64,000 bases of DNA, from contig NZ_CP010536.1 of NCBI RefSeq assembly GCF_000832305.1, forward strand, positions 2,604,001-2,668,000, written 5' to 3'. Made by a program: the position numbers and the translations under genes. The DNA comes from Cupriavidus basilensis (GTDB taxonomy: Bacteria; Pseudomonadota; Gammaproteobacteria; Burkholderiales; Burkholderiaceae). The notes beneath the pieces are model-generated. The model ran no database searches, was not told the DNA's origin, and saw only the letters and a program-made list of their open reading frames with translations. This document shows, one piece after another, positions 63,949-64,000 of the stretch. Every line of letters starts with the position of its first letter. Position 1 is the first letter of the stretch.

Positions 63949-64000
63949 GGTTCTCTCTCAGGCGGAAAGCCGCATCGGCAACCGACGCGGGAAATGTCTT

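Overview
The window is about 64 kb of GC-rich DNA (roughly two-thirds G+C). It contains chaperone-usher and two-partner-secretion surface genes, a split glyoxylate-shunt locus, cys/ssu sulfur genes and several Bug/TctC-type periplasmic receptors. This mixture suggests a betaproteobacterium of the Burkholderiaceae, most likely Cupriavidus or a close relative. That assignment is inference from gene content and protein style. I saw no rRNA, tRNA, CRISPR array or intact transposon.

Layout. (1) 0-14 kb: the 3' part of a membrane histidine kinase converges on a minus-strand surface locus. Its transcriptional order is pilin, chaperone, usher, second chaperone, TpsB translocator, TpsA exoprotein with GLUG repeats, tip adhesin. 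The mix of fimbrial and filamentous-haemagglutinin-type genes recalls the Bordetella fha-fim region. (2) 14-21 kb: haloacid dehalogenase and malate synthase (minus) face a divergent LysR regulator; then come a universal stress protein, an M48 lipoprotein protease and isocitrate lyase. (3) 21-27.5 kb: alpha/beta hydrolase, gamma-glutamylcyclotransferase, RraA-like protein, MFS transporter, LytTR-type two-component pair and two small membrane proteins. (4) 27.6-37.8 kb: an 11-gene minus-strand sulfur cluster, sbp-ssuD-ssuC-ssuB-ssuF-(degenerate EAL)-(hydrolase)-cysT-cysW-cysA-cysB. (5) 38-41.3 kb: a cupin protein, then an intact peroxiredoxin/LysR divergent pair flanked by broken gene remnants. 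(6) 41.5-50 kb: two glutathione transferases, a sulfatase-Bug operon, a MarR regulator behind a perfect 23-bp inverted repeat, a PhnA-like protein, and a LysR/Bug/beta-propeller cassette. (7) 50-60.2 kb: a trans-aconitate methyltransferase-like gene, a LysR gene, and the formamide cluster (AmiS/UreI channel, formamidase, FmdB) with a PAS-LuxR regulator. Divergent from the regulator is a transporter-histidine kinase fusion followed by a receiver protein with a dead EAL-like domain. (8) 60.2-64 kb: serine hydrolase, Bug receptor and class III CoA-transferase.

How the parts fit: the sulfur cluster can import sulfate and desulfonate alkanesulfonates under CysB-type control. The sulfatase may add another sulfur source. 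The glyoxylate enzymes support growth on acetate or fatty acids. The formamidase/AmiS genes release ammonia from short amides. The most unusual items are the NCS1 permease-Cys cluster-histidine kinase fusion with its degenerate REC-EAL partner, the mixed fimbria/TPS locus with short in-frame repeats in three export signals, and a degenerate EAL protein embedded in the sulfur cluster.
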